Shown here: one piece after another, positions 28,471-36,459 of the stretch
Layout of the letters: every line of letters begins with the position of its first letter
Position numbering within the stretch: the first letter of the stretch is position 1
Source of the DNA: Planctomycetota bacterium
GTDB lineage: Bacteria; Planctomycetota; B15-G4
NCBI GenBank assembly: GCA_021604805.1
Contig: BQJR01000003.1
Location: 558,001-622,000 of the forward strand
Length of the DNA stretch: 64,000 nucleotides
Reading direction: 5' to 3'
Program-made: the position numbers and the translations under genes
Notes under the pieces: model-generated
What the model saw: the letters and a program-made list of their open reading frames with translations, nothing else
Databases searched by the model: none
What the model was told of the DNA's origin: nothing

Positions 28471-30969
28471 ATGTTGCCCAGCTTCCCGACGCGGACTTCC
28501 GCGCCGCGCCTGACCTCACACGTCTTCACTTTCGCTGCACTCGTCCTCGGTCTGTCGGCTGCACCTCTGCGCGCGCAGACTCCTGCGCCTCCCGACGTGC
28601 CGCTGCTGATCCGCGAAGCGCTTCCTGGCGGCATCGAGGGCGTGCAGCGCACCAACGAGCCCGCGACCTTCGGCATCCCTTTCGAGCAAGGGCAGGTGGG
28701 CCTCGCCAACGGACGCCCCGCGCTTCGTGTGGCGGGCAGCTCGCACTACCAGTTCCGCACGCTGCGCTCTTGGCCCGACGGCTCCGTGATGTGGGCGCTC
28801 GTCGATCTGCAGAGCTCCGTGCAGGCGGGCGGCGAGCGCGACGGTCTGCGCATCCTTTCGGGAACGGGCCAGTCGCCGCAAACCCAGCTCGGGCAAACGA
28901 CCGGCACGCAGCTCAAGCTCGACACGGGCGCGTTGCGCGTGAACTTCCCGCTCACCACAGGGCTGAAACTCGCCGACATCGAGGTCCCGCGCGCCACCGG
29001 CGCGCCGTTGCGCGGCAGCTTCCATCTGGTGGCGCGGGGGATCGAAGGCCACAGCCTCGTGAGCACCAGCGACACCCAGGTCAACCTGGAAGAGAACGGT
29101 CCGGCGCGCGCCGTCGTGGTCGTCACCGGAAGTCTGGCGCAACCCACGGGTGAGGTCGTCACCGACTACACACTGCGACTCACCTTCTGGGCGAACTCCA
29201 GTGAGGTCGACACGGTGATCACCGTGCGCAACGCCAACATCGACCGGCCGGCGCACATGCAGCTGAGCTCGCTCGAACTCGATGCGCGCCTGCAAGATCT
29301 CGAGAACCCTGTGCTGAGTCTGGCGCACCACGCGGGACACGCCGCGCTGCCTCTCGCGCCCGGCGGATGGGTGAGCCTGTTCCAGGGGCACACGAGCGCG
29401 CAGACGTTCCACACCGACTCGAAAGACTATTACCCGCATCTCCCGAAGCAGCCCGACAGCGAGCACGACTTCGTGATCGAGGGCTACTCGGTGCAGGGCC
29501 CGGGCTTCAAGGACTTCCACTCGAACAACGCCAACGTGTACCCCGAGCACGGCTGGCTCGGGCTCAACTCGCCGCAGGGTGGCGTCACGGTGGCGATGCA
29601 GTACATGCCCTACTTCTGGCCGGCCTCGCTGGCGGGTGCTGCCGACGGCACGGTGCGCGTGGGCTTCTTCCCGGCGCAGAACCCCGCGCCCTTCACCTTC
29701 ATCTGGCGTCAGCACGAATCACGCAAGGCGCGCTTCCGCTTCCACACCGACCACGCGCCCTCCGCGCAACAGAAGCTGGCGATGGCCCGACGTCTCGACG
29801 CGCCCTTCGTGGGCCGCGCCAAGTTCTACGAGCACTACGACAGCACCAAGGTGTTCGCCTACGACTTGCTCAGCATCGACCGTCACAACCTGGCCTACGA
29901 AGTGCTCGGCTTCGATCACAAGGTCACGGTGAAGAACCAATCGATGGCGGTGCAGCGCTACCTCGGCAAGAGCACCACCGGCAGCTCGAACAACTACGCG
30001 CAAACCGAGGACCGTCTCGCGGCGGGCTGGTTGCGACACGGCTTCGGCGGTCAGTACGTCAAGGCGCTCGACGTGGCCCTGTGGAAGAGCGAGTGGCAGT
30101 TCCCGCGCTCCGACAACTTCCACGACATCAACGACCCCGGCCCGCTCAACCCCGACCTGCAACACACGGACCGCACCTTCGGCGACGAAGAGCACCGCTA
30201 CCTCGACGGCATCATCCTGGCCTACCACCTCACGGGCGACGAACGCTACCGCTGGGCCCTGGTCGACGAAACCGAAGTGCTCCAGGACATCAGCTTCTTC
30301 CCGCAAGAGCGCGCGATGTACCAGACGCTACGCGCCCAGGCGCTGCTCGCCGAGTTCTCCGCGAGCGTTCCCTTGCGCGACGCGATGCTCGAACGACTGG
30401 TGAACTTCGCCACGCCCACGCTCGACATCGAGGTCGAGACCGGCGGCTACGGCTGGCAGGACTTGCCCGACCACGGCGACCGCCGCTACTTCGTGTTCTC
30501 GGGCGACCTCAACTCCGAGAAGCCGCCGGGCGAGCACTTCCAGATGCGCGGCTTCATGTCGTCGAGCCTGGGGCCGCTGGCGCTGTACCACGTGGCGCGC
30601 ATCCTCGGCCCGTCACACCCGCAATACGGCTTGGCCCGCGGCCGACTGCGCGACCTCGCTTGGTGGACGCGCGTGGAGCTGTTCCCCTTCAAGGCCGACC
30701 CGGCCGAGCGGCGCCTGCCTTACAGCTACGCCGTGAGCCTGCAGCAGGTCGTCACGGAAGAGAACTTCGACTTCCACCCGATCCTGATCGGTCAGGCCGA
30801 GGCCTGGCGCGACACGGGCGACCTCGCTTTCCTGGCCAAGGGCTACCAGCAGCTCGAGGCCTTCGCTGCGCACGACGAAGGTTCCTTCGACAGCAACCTG
30901 CCGCTGCTCGACACGCGACTCGACTGCCAGCACTTCATGGCCGCCGTCCTCGACGCGCTCAATCTCTGA
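28471..30969 (+). CDS. secreted YetA / exo-rhamnogalacturonan lyase-like protein
   Basis: An 832-residue exported protein (signal peptide about 1-36, ending APLRAQ). The N-terminal part, ATFGIPFEQGQVG..., LRSWPDGSVMWALVDLQ, matches the N-terminal RIFT-barrel domain of the PcRGLX/YetA-like family. The long C-terminal part, with Trp/Tyr/His-rich helices (HRYLDGIILAYHLTGDERYRWAL), looks like an alpha/alpha-barrel of the sort found in polysaccharide lyases and glycoside hydrolases. A role in degrading pectin-type or other uronic polysaccharide outside the cytoplasm is plausible. The assignment rests on recalled family patterns, and catalytic residues were not identified. No sugar-transport genes lie nearby. 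Confidence 0.6.
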   Translation: MLPSFPTRTSAPRLTSHVFTFAALVLGLSAAPLRAQTPAPPDVPLLIREALPGGIEGVQRTNEPATFGIPFEQGQVGLANGRPALRVAGSSHYQFRTLRSWPDGSVMWALVDLQSSVQAGGERDGLRILSGTGQSPQTQLGQTTGTQLKLDTGALRVNFPLTTGLKLADIEVPRATGAPLRGSFHLVARGIEGHSLVSTSDTQVNLEENGPARAVVVVTGSLAQPTGEVVTDYTLRLTFWANSSEVDTVITVRNANIDRPAHMQLSSLELDARLQDLENPVLSLAHHAGHAALPLAPGGWVSLFQGHTSAQTFHTDSKDYYPHLPKQPDSEHDFVIEGYSVQGPGFKDFHSNNANVYPEHGWLGLNSPQGGVTVAMQYMPYFWPASLAGAADGTVRVGFFPAQNPAPFTFIWRQHESRKARFRFHTDHAPSAQQKLAMARRLDAPFVGRAKFYEHYDSTKVFAYDLLSIDRHNLAYEVLGFDHKVTVKNQSMAVQRYLGKSTTGSSNNYAQTEDRLAAGWLRHGFGGQYVKALDVALWKSEWQFPRSDNFHDINDPGPLNPDLQHTDRTFGDEEHRYLDGIILAYHLTGDERYRWALVDETEVLQDISFFPQERAMYQTLRAQALLAEFSASVPLRDAMLERLVNFATPTLDIEVETGGYGWQDLPDHGDRRYFVFSGDLNSEKPPGEHFQMRGFMSSSLGPLALYHVARILGPSHPQYGLARGRLRDLAWWTRVELFPFKADPAERRLPYSYAVSLQQVVTEENFDFHPILIGQAEAWRDTGDLAFLAKGYQQLEAFAAHDEGSFDSNLPLLDTRLDCQHFMAAVLDALNL

Positions 30970-31008
30970 GCGACGCGCGTGGAGGCGCAGGCGGACACGC
31001 TGCACGCA

Positions 31009-31257
31009 TCAGCTGCGCCCGAGGGCCTCGTTGATCAAGCGCTGCAACTCGTCGGCATGCTTCTTCCGGATCTGCCGGGACGACGGCTCGAGCCGCATGT
31101 CGGCCTCGAGGTAGGCCTTGTACTCGGGCAAGATGTCGCGCGTGTAACCGTTCAGTTTGCCCGCGAGTTCGCTGGCGGAACCCGAACTGGCACAACTCAC
31201 GGCGAACAAGGAAACGATCAGCGCGAAGCGCGCGCTCAGCGAGCGGAAGGGGGACAT
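31009..31257 (-). CDS. small lipoprotein of unknown function
   Basis: 82 residues with a lipoprotein signal: hydrophobic stretch then AVSC with the lipidated Cys at 22. The mature 60 residues are charged and probably helical (ELAGKLNGYTRDILPEYKAY...). Not recognised. It lies 26 nt after the YCII-like lipoprotein gene on the same strand and probably shares its transcript. Confidence 0.65.
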   Translation of the reverse strand: MSPFRSLSARFALIVSLFAVSCASSGSASELAGKLNGYTRDILPEYKAYLEADMRLEPSSRQIRKKHADELQRLINEALGRS

Positions 31258-31283
31258 GCGTTCGTCTCTCTCTGAGGGAGCGG

Positions 31284-31766
31284 TCAGTTGAGCGGACCGG
31301 GGTCACCGTTGTAGGTGAGCCCCAGCGGGCCGTACCAAGGGATGTACTCGAAGCGCAGACGGCCTGCTTTCACGAGCGGGTCTTCGGCGGGCAAGGTCTG
31401 TGCAGCCTCCTCGTGTCCGGAGCGGAACACGAAGATGCCGATGATCGGGTCGTCGCCGGGGAGCGCACCCATGGGGCCTGCGATCAGCAAGTGACCGGCC
31501 TCGGCCATCGAACGGATGTGCGCGCGGTGCGCGGCTTGCAGACGCGTCGCCTCGTCGTCGCTCAACTCCTCGTGCCGCCGCGGGCCCGCCTTGAGCAACA
31601 CGAGCGGGTACATCGTCATGCCCTCTTCGCCGTCGTTGGGGCAGGCACAGTCGTCGGCCGAAGCGACAGGCGTTTCGACGGTGACCGGCGCCGGTGCCAT
31701 GCTGGCGCAAGCCGTGAGAATAACAGCCGAGCTCAGAGCGAGCGCCCAGCGCAACAGAGTGGACAT
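31284..31766 (-). CDS. YCII-domain lipoprotein
   Basis: 160 residues. The lipobox LTAC places the lipidated Cys at 20. From about residue 50 the chain resembles the YciI/YCII dimeric fold: MYPLVLLKAGPRR, then LQAAHRAHIRSMAEAGHLLIAGP, IIGIFVFRSGHEEAAQTLPAEDPLVKAGRLRFEYIPW. Family function is largely unknown and putatively enzymatic. An envelope-anchored form is less usual than the free cytoplasmic YciI. It lies 67 nt downstream of a sigma factor gene on the same strand. Confidence 0.75.
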   Translation of the reverse strand: MSTLLRWALALSSAVILTACASMAPAPVTVETPVASADDCACPNDGEEGMTMYPLVLLKAGPRRHEELSDDEATRLQAAHRAHIRSMAEAGHLLIAGPMGALPGDDPIIGIFVFRSGHEEAAQTLPAEDPLVKAGRLRFEYIPWYGPLGLTYNGDPGPLN

Positions 31767-31833
31767 GAGGTTCTCCCGAAGTGTGTCGCGCCCAGCTTAG
31801 CAGCCCCCACCGGACCTGCCGAGCGGACGGCGC

Positions 31834-32532
31834 TCACTCGAAGCGTGCGCGCAATCGATCCTTCGCGCGCGCGAGGATGCGTCGCGCGGTCTCACGCGAG
31901 AGCTTGAAACGTTCGGCGATCTCGTCGGTGCCGCAGCCGCGCAGGAACATGCGCAGGAGCTGCTGGTCGCGCTTGTTGAGCTGCTCGAGTTCCTTCATCA
32001 AGCGCGCCAAGAAGTCGGCGCGCTCGCCGGCCGCTGCGGGGTCTTCGCCGCGGTCGGCCACGTTGAGGTCTTCGAGGTCGCGCGCGTCGCGTCGGTTCTC
32101 GCTGCGCTTCTCGGCGCTCAAGCGACGCGCGTGGTCCGCTGCTTTCCAACGCATACGCTGACGCAACAACGAGAGGAACGCCGCCTTGGTCTCGAACTCG
32201 GGCGGGTCGCTGTCGGCGAACACATCGCCCGCCACCGACTGCACGAGATCGAAGGTGTCGAGGAAGCGACGCAGGTTCGGCGCCAGACTGCCGCGTCCCA
32301 CGACACGCATCTGGGCCATCGTGTAGGCCATGAACTCCTCGTAGAGGCGTGCATCCTGACGCGCTTGTTGTGCGACCTCCGCGAGCACGATGTTGTCGAG
32401 CTCCACACCTTCGGCGAGGCGCGCCCGCATGCGTTCGGTCACTTCCGGACGCGCGACCCACTCCGCGCTCAACTCACCGAGCAAGCTGCGCGCGCGCTCG
32501 ACGAACTCACGCCTGTCGGGCGCGGCGCTCAT
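31834..32532 (-). CDS. ECF-like sigma-70 family RNA polymerase sigma factor
   Basis: 232 residues. A divergent N-terminal extension of about 80 residues is followed by a sigma region 2-like stretch (FLDTFDLVQSVAGDVF). A charged linker follows, then region 4 with a helix-turn-helix (DQQLLRMFLRGCGTDEIAERF, SRETARRILARAKDRLRAR). The DLVQ signature and long N terminus recall the many ECF-type factors of planctomycetes. No anti-sigma factor is adjacent. The two lipoprotein genes just downstream on the same strand may be co-transcribed. Confidence 0.82.
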   Translation of the reverse strand: MSAAPDRREFVERARSLLGELSAEWVARPEVTERMRARLAEGVELDNIVLAEVAQQARQDARLYEEFMAYTMAQMRVVGRGSLAPNLRRFLDTFDLVQSVAGDVFADSDPPEFETKAAFLSLLRQRMRWKAADHARRLSAEKRSENRRDARDLEDLNVADRGEDPAAAGERADFLARLMKELEQLNKRDQQLLRMFLRGCGTDEIAERFKLSRETARRILARAKDRLRARFE

Positions 32533-32670
32533 GGACTGGACCCCGTCATGGCTCCAGCGTGCCTTGAGCCCCCCGCTCTGCCCAGCAGAGTTTGACGCGC
32601 GCAGCGACCCAACGCGCTACGGACCGATCAGTCCGTAGCGAAGCACACGACGCGCGTCCTGCGAGCCGCT

Positions 32671-33666
32671 CTAGACCTCGGGCAAGTCGTCGCTCAACAA
32701 GCCCGCATCGAGCAACTCTTGGCGCGTGCCGAGCGTGGGACAGTTCGGGTTCACCTTGTGCCGAGTCGACGCTTCCAGGGCGCGCGCCGAGGCCAGCAGC
32801 GCGCGCACGTCTTGTTGCGTGGCGAGGTGCTTGAACAAGTCGGCGTGCGCAGCCGCCACGAGCGGCCCCCATTCGGGTTCGCCTTCGCCGATCACTTCGG
32901 GATGTGTGTCGAGGAAGCGCGCCATGCGTTCGATCGAGCCCACGTAGGTGTAGGCGCCGGTGTCGGGGTCGACCTTGCTGTAGGTCCAGTGCACGCCCGT
33001 GGCTTCACGCAGCTCGTCTTCATCGTTGTGGGCTTCGCCGATGCCGTGCAGATCGGGCGACGGCAGCGCCGTGAGGATCGAGCGCGGCACACCGACTTCG
33101 CGCGCGAGCTGGAAGACCTCGCCCTTGCTGAGCATCGCGATCGGGTTGCTGTCGACCTCGCCGTCGCCACCCTTCTGGTAGAAACGGATGAAGCGGTCTT
33201 CGCACTCGTTGCCTGTGCCGTGACGCACGCCGCCGCCGGTCATGCGGTTGAAGCCGCGACCGATGGGCGCGCGCAGGCAGGAGCGGATCGACCCGAGCAC
33301 GGTGCGGTCGCGGGCCAGGCGCGCGTCGAGTTCGGTTGCGCTGCGCCCCGACGCGAGCAAGGCCGTGCGCATGTCGGCCGAGAGCTTGTCGAAGAGTTCG
33401 GTGGCGTCGAACTCCACCAAGGCCACGCCGGCCGCCGCCGCCGACTCGCGCGCGCGCTCCAGGAACTGCACGTGCGAGTGGATGCCGATGAACACGCCGC
33501 ACACGTTCTGTGGTCCCAGCGCGCGCGCCAGCAGGGCGAGCATCACTGCCGAGTCCACACCGCCCGACACGTCGAGCTCAGCGCGCGCGATGCCGGTGGA
33601 GCGGTGGTACTCGGCGAGCGCCGCCACGCGCTCCTCCGCGAGGGCCTTGCTGTTCACGACGGGCAT
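32671..33666 (-). CDS. nadE: ammonia-dependent NAD+ synthetase
   Basis: Amidates nicotinate adenine dinucleotide to NAD+, the last step of NAD synthesis. SGGVDS (34-39) is the ATP-pyrophosphatase P-loop, and HGTGNECEDRF with KGGDGEVDSNPIAMLSKGEV (149-183) is the NadE core. There is no glutaminase domain, so ammonia is the expected nitrogen source. At 331 residues from the ATG at 33666 it is longer than E. coli NadE (275). The extra C-terminal part includes TRHKVNPNCPTLGTR. The frame is open to 33828, but that would overlap the divergent gene. Confidence 0.9.
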   Translation of the reverse strand: MPVVNSKALAEERVAALAEYHRSTGIARAELDVSGGVDSAVMLALLARALGPQNVCGVFIGIHSHVQFLERARESAAAAGVALVEFDATELFDKLSADMRTALLASGRSATELDARLARDRTVLGSIRSCLRAPIGRGFNRMTGGGVRHGTGNECEDRFIRFYQKGGDGEVDSNPIAMLSKGEVFQLAREVGVPRSILTALPSPDLHGIGEAHNDEDELREATGVHWTYSKVDPDTGAYTYVGSIERMARFLDTHPEVIGEGEPEWGPLVAAAHADLFKHLATQQDVRALLASARALEASTRHKVNPNCPTLGTRQELLDAGLLSDDLPEV

Positions 33667-33790
33667 GCTGCGCTCCAAGGGTGGTCGACGGGTCCTAGAC
33701 TGAGCCTCCCTCGGACGTGGATCAAGCCAGCCTTGAGCGTGGTCGTGGCGCGGGCCATGCTCGGCCGCTCCGATCCCGCAGAGCCTCAGC

Positions 33791-34309
33791 ATGGACACCG
33801 CCCCCTTCCGCATGCGCCTCAGCGCCACACCCGCCGCGCTCAGCGCTCTGCTCGCCGGCCTGAGTGATGCCGACGCGCGTTGGCAGCCCGCCGACGGCGG
33901 CTGGTCGATCGTGGAGATCCTCGGTCACCTCAGCGACGAAGACGAACTCGACTTCGGCGCGCGCCTGCGCTTGTTGCTCGAGACACCGCGCGCCGCCTGG
34001 CCGGACATCGATCCCGAGACCACGGTGCAGCAACGCGGTCACGTCAAGCGCAAGCTGGCCGAACAGCTCGCCGCCTTCGCCGCACAGCGCAAGCAGAGCC
34101 TCGAGTGGTTGGCGGCCTACAGCGCCGTGGAGGATCGCCCGGTCCACGAACACCCTGCGCTGGGTCGCCTGAGTCCCGCGGATCTGCTGGCCAACTGGAC
34201 GGCGCACGACCTGCTCCACACGCGTCAACTCGCCACGCGCCTGTGGCAACTGGTGGAGCGCGACGCCGGCGGGCGGCACCTCGACTACGCAGGCGACGCA
34301 CCGACCTGA
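33791..34309 (+). CDS. DinB-like metal-binding four-helix protein
   Basis: 172 residues with the DinB/YfiT-like pattern of three His: His46 in EILGHLSDEDELD, and His139 and His143 in HDLLHTRQL. These three normally bind one divalent metal at the end of a four-helix bundle. Trp-rich LSDADARWQPADGGWSIVE is also typical. Members include thiol transferases and proteins of unknown function. Cytoplasmic, with no operon partner; divergent from nadE and convergent with the YigZ gene. Confidence 0.78.
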   Translation: MDTAPFRMRLSATPAALSALLAGLSDADARWQPADGGWSIVEILGHLSDEDELDFGARLRLLLETPRAAWPDIDPETTVQQRGHVKRKLAEQLAAFAAQRKQSLEWLAAYSAVEDRPVHEHPALGRLSPADLLANWTAHDLLHTRQLATRLWQLVERDAGGRHLDYAGDAPT

Positions 34310-34315
34310 GCGTGC

Positions 34316-34933
34316 TCAGTCGCCGATCGGGCGCGGCACCAACTGACCGTTGCTGAGGTCGAGCAAGGCTTGCGCGAAGGCCAGCTCGCGTTCGGCGGGC
34401 AGCCGCAGTCGATGCAACAAGCCCACGCCGAAGCCCTCTTCGAGCAGCTCGACTTCGAACACGGGGTAGAGCCTGCGCACAGCGTCGCGGGTGGCGTAGT
34501 CGAGGTCGAGTTCGAGCTCCACGCGGTGCACCTTTTCGGTGAGCGGCGCGTTCTCGAGCGCGGCCTTCACGCCGCCACCGTAGGCCTGCACGAGGCCGCC
34601 GCGTCCGAGCAGCGTGCCGCCGAACCAGCGCGAGCAGACCGCCACGATGTCGCCCACGCCGCTGTGCGTGAGCACGTCGAGCATGGGGCGACCGGCGGTG
34701 CCGCTGGGTTCGCCGGCGTCGGAGCGCCCGACGCGTGAGCTGCTTCCGGGCGGACCGATCAAGTAGGCCCAGCAATGATGGTTGGCGTCGGGGCCAGCCT
34801 CACGGCGCGCGGCCAGGAAGGCGCGCGCTTGGTCCTCACTCTCCACCGGCGCAAGCAGCGTGAGGAAGCGGCTGCGACGCAAGATCTCCTCGTGGGCGTG
34901 CTCTGCGGCGAGGATCGGATAACGGCCAGACAT
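34316..34933 (-). CDS. YigZ/IMPACT (UPF0029) family protein
   Basis: 205 residues. SRFLTLLAPVESEDQARAFLA, then NHHCWAYLIG, DAGEPSGTAGRPML and VAVCSRWFGGTLLGRGGLVQAYGGGVKAAL are the IMPACT N-terminal fold signatures, followed by a ferredoxin-like C-terminal domain. Bacterial YigZ is of uncertain function, with a ribosome or nucleic-acid link suggested for the family. Confidence 0.88.
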   Translation of the reverse strand: MSGRYPILAAEHAHEEILRRSRFLTLLAPVESEDQARAFLAARREAGPDANHHCWAYLIGPPGSSSRVGRSDAGEPSGTAGRPMLDVLTHSGVGDIVAVCSRWFGGTLLGRGGLVQAYGGGVKAALENAPLTEKVHRVELELDLDYATRDAVRRLYPVFEVELLEEGFGVGLLHRLRLPAERELAFAQALLDLSNGQLVPRPIGD

Positions 34934-35052
34934 GGGTTCTGATCATGACGGTCGCGGGCGCTCGGCGCGAGGGCGCGCGCACGACCTGGCCGGGCGCGTG
35001 CGGCGCGCGCCGGGCGACAGCCGAGGGCGCGAAACGGTACTCTGAGCCGTCC

Positions 35053-36459
35053 ATGAGCACGCGCCAAAGTCCTTCTTCTGCACCCCCATCGGCGCTCTCG
35101 CTCGGACTGTTCGTGGGCCTCTGCTTGGTGGCTTGCCGCGTCACCGAGCCGCCTGCAACACGCGTGATCCTGCCGAGCGTGGCGAGCGCGCAGTGGGCCG
35201 CGCCGGCGAGCACGAAGGCAACCGAGCCTGCGCCGGCGAAGGCGCCCACGGACTCCGCCTCGGCCGACGCCCCCGGAGCCGTCACCGAGGTCGCAGCGCG
35301 CTTCGCCCGAGTGGAGCTGGTGCGCTTCGCGACGCGCCTCTCGCGCGACCTCCCGCTCATCGCGAACGCCCAACGCAGCGTGCTCGCTCAGGACGGCACG
35401 CGCCCGGTCCGCCCCGGCAGCCTGTGGTTCGGCGAGGCACATCACAGCGTGCCCGATGCGCTCTGGACGACTTCGCCCGCCAGCGCGATCTGGCAAGGCT
35501 TGGTCGCGTGGCGCGGCGCCGAAGAGCTGCAACTGAATCTCGAAGGGCCGAGCGACCTCGTGCACAACGCAACGGTGCGTCTGCTGATCGACGTGCAAGC
35601 CGACGCACGCGAGCAACACTGGATCGTGCGCGTGCGTGTGCGCGGTCCGGCTCCTGATCCCCAGCAAGCGTTGGCCGACGACGAGAGCCTGGCTTCCAAG
35701 CTCGACGAGTTCGTGAAGCCGCGCGCCGAAGAGCTCTTGCTGCTGCCCATGCGAGCCACGCCCGAGCAAGCACTCACACTGCTGCTGCCTTCCCCCTTCG
35801 ACGACGCTTGGCTCGGTCTGCGTCTCTCTCCCGCCACCCCGAGCGCAGCCGCCGCGGCCCACGCGCTCGCCGCGCGCGACGAGCGCCTCAGTGCCAGGGC
35901 CTTCGTGCGCCCTGCCCCGCAAGGCGCCGGACTCATCGCGGTCGTGGACGCAGGCCTGCAGCGTCGTGAGACACGCCGCGCCACGCTGCAAGGCGCCGCC
36001 ACGCGCGCGAAGCTGCCGCTGGTCGCGGAGCTGTGTCTCGTGGCCCCCGATGTGCTGCTCGACGCGATGGCCCGCGCCACGCAGACGCGGTTGCGCGAGG
36101 GCGCCACCCTCGGCATGCGCAGCCTGCTCGGCGGCACGCTCGATGCGCTCTCCCAGACGCCGCTCCCCGAACACGACGCCACGCGCGTGAACGCCGTGTT
36201 GCGCGAACACCTCGGCGCGCTCGACAAACGCCGCGACCTGCTCAGCGAAGCGCTACCTTCGTTCGTGAACGAGAACGCGCTCGAGAGTTTCCTGCGTCGC
36301 GAGAACATGCTGCTGCTCGAGGACAACCGCGCCAGCGCACGCCTGCGCGCCTTCGAGTGGCTGCATCGTCGCGGCTTGGCGCCCGAAGGCTACGACCCGC
36401 TGGCGACCTCCGCCGAGCGGCGCGCCGCCCTGCAACGCGCCGCGGACCTGCAAGCATGA
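35053..36459 (+). CDS. lipoprotein of unknown function
   Basis: Start at ATG 35053 (468 residues), because residues 1-28 then form a lipoprotein signal with LVAC and Cys28. After an Ala/Pro-rich spacer of about 50 residues the chain is a mixed, Arg-, Ala- and Leu-rich protein with no motif I recognise. The C-terminal third is strongly helical. Its stop overlaps the start of the AsmA/DUF748-like gene as ATGA, so the two are translationally coupled and may act together at the envelope. Confidence 0.65.
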   Translation: MSTRQSPSSAPPSALSLGLFVGLCLVACRVTEPPATRVILPSVASAQWAAPASTKATEPAPAKAPTDSASADAPGAVTEVAARFARVELVRFATRLSRDLPLIANAQRSVLAQDGTRPVRPGSLWFGEAHHSVPDALWTTSPASAIWQGLVAWRGAEELQLNLEGPSDLVHNATVRLLIDVQADAREQHWIVRVRVRGPAPDPQQALADDESLASKLDEFVKPRAEELLLLPMRATPEQALTLLLPSPFDDAWLGLRLSPATPSAAAAAHALAARDERLSARAFVRPAPQGAGLIAVVDAGLQRRETRRATLQGAATRAKLPLVAELCLVAPDVLLDAMARATQTRLREGATLGMRSLLGGTLDALSQTPLPEHDATRVNAVLREHLGALDKRRDLLSEALPSFVNENALESFLRRENMLLLEDNRASARLRAFEWLHRRGLAPEGYDPLATSAERRAALQRAADLQA

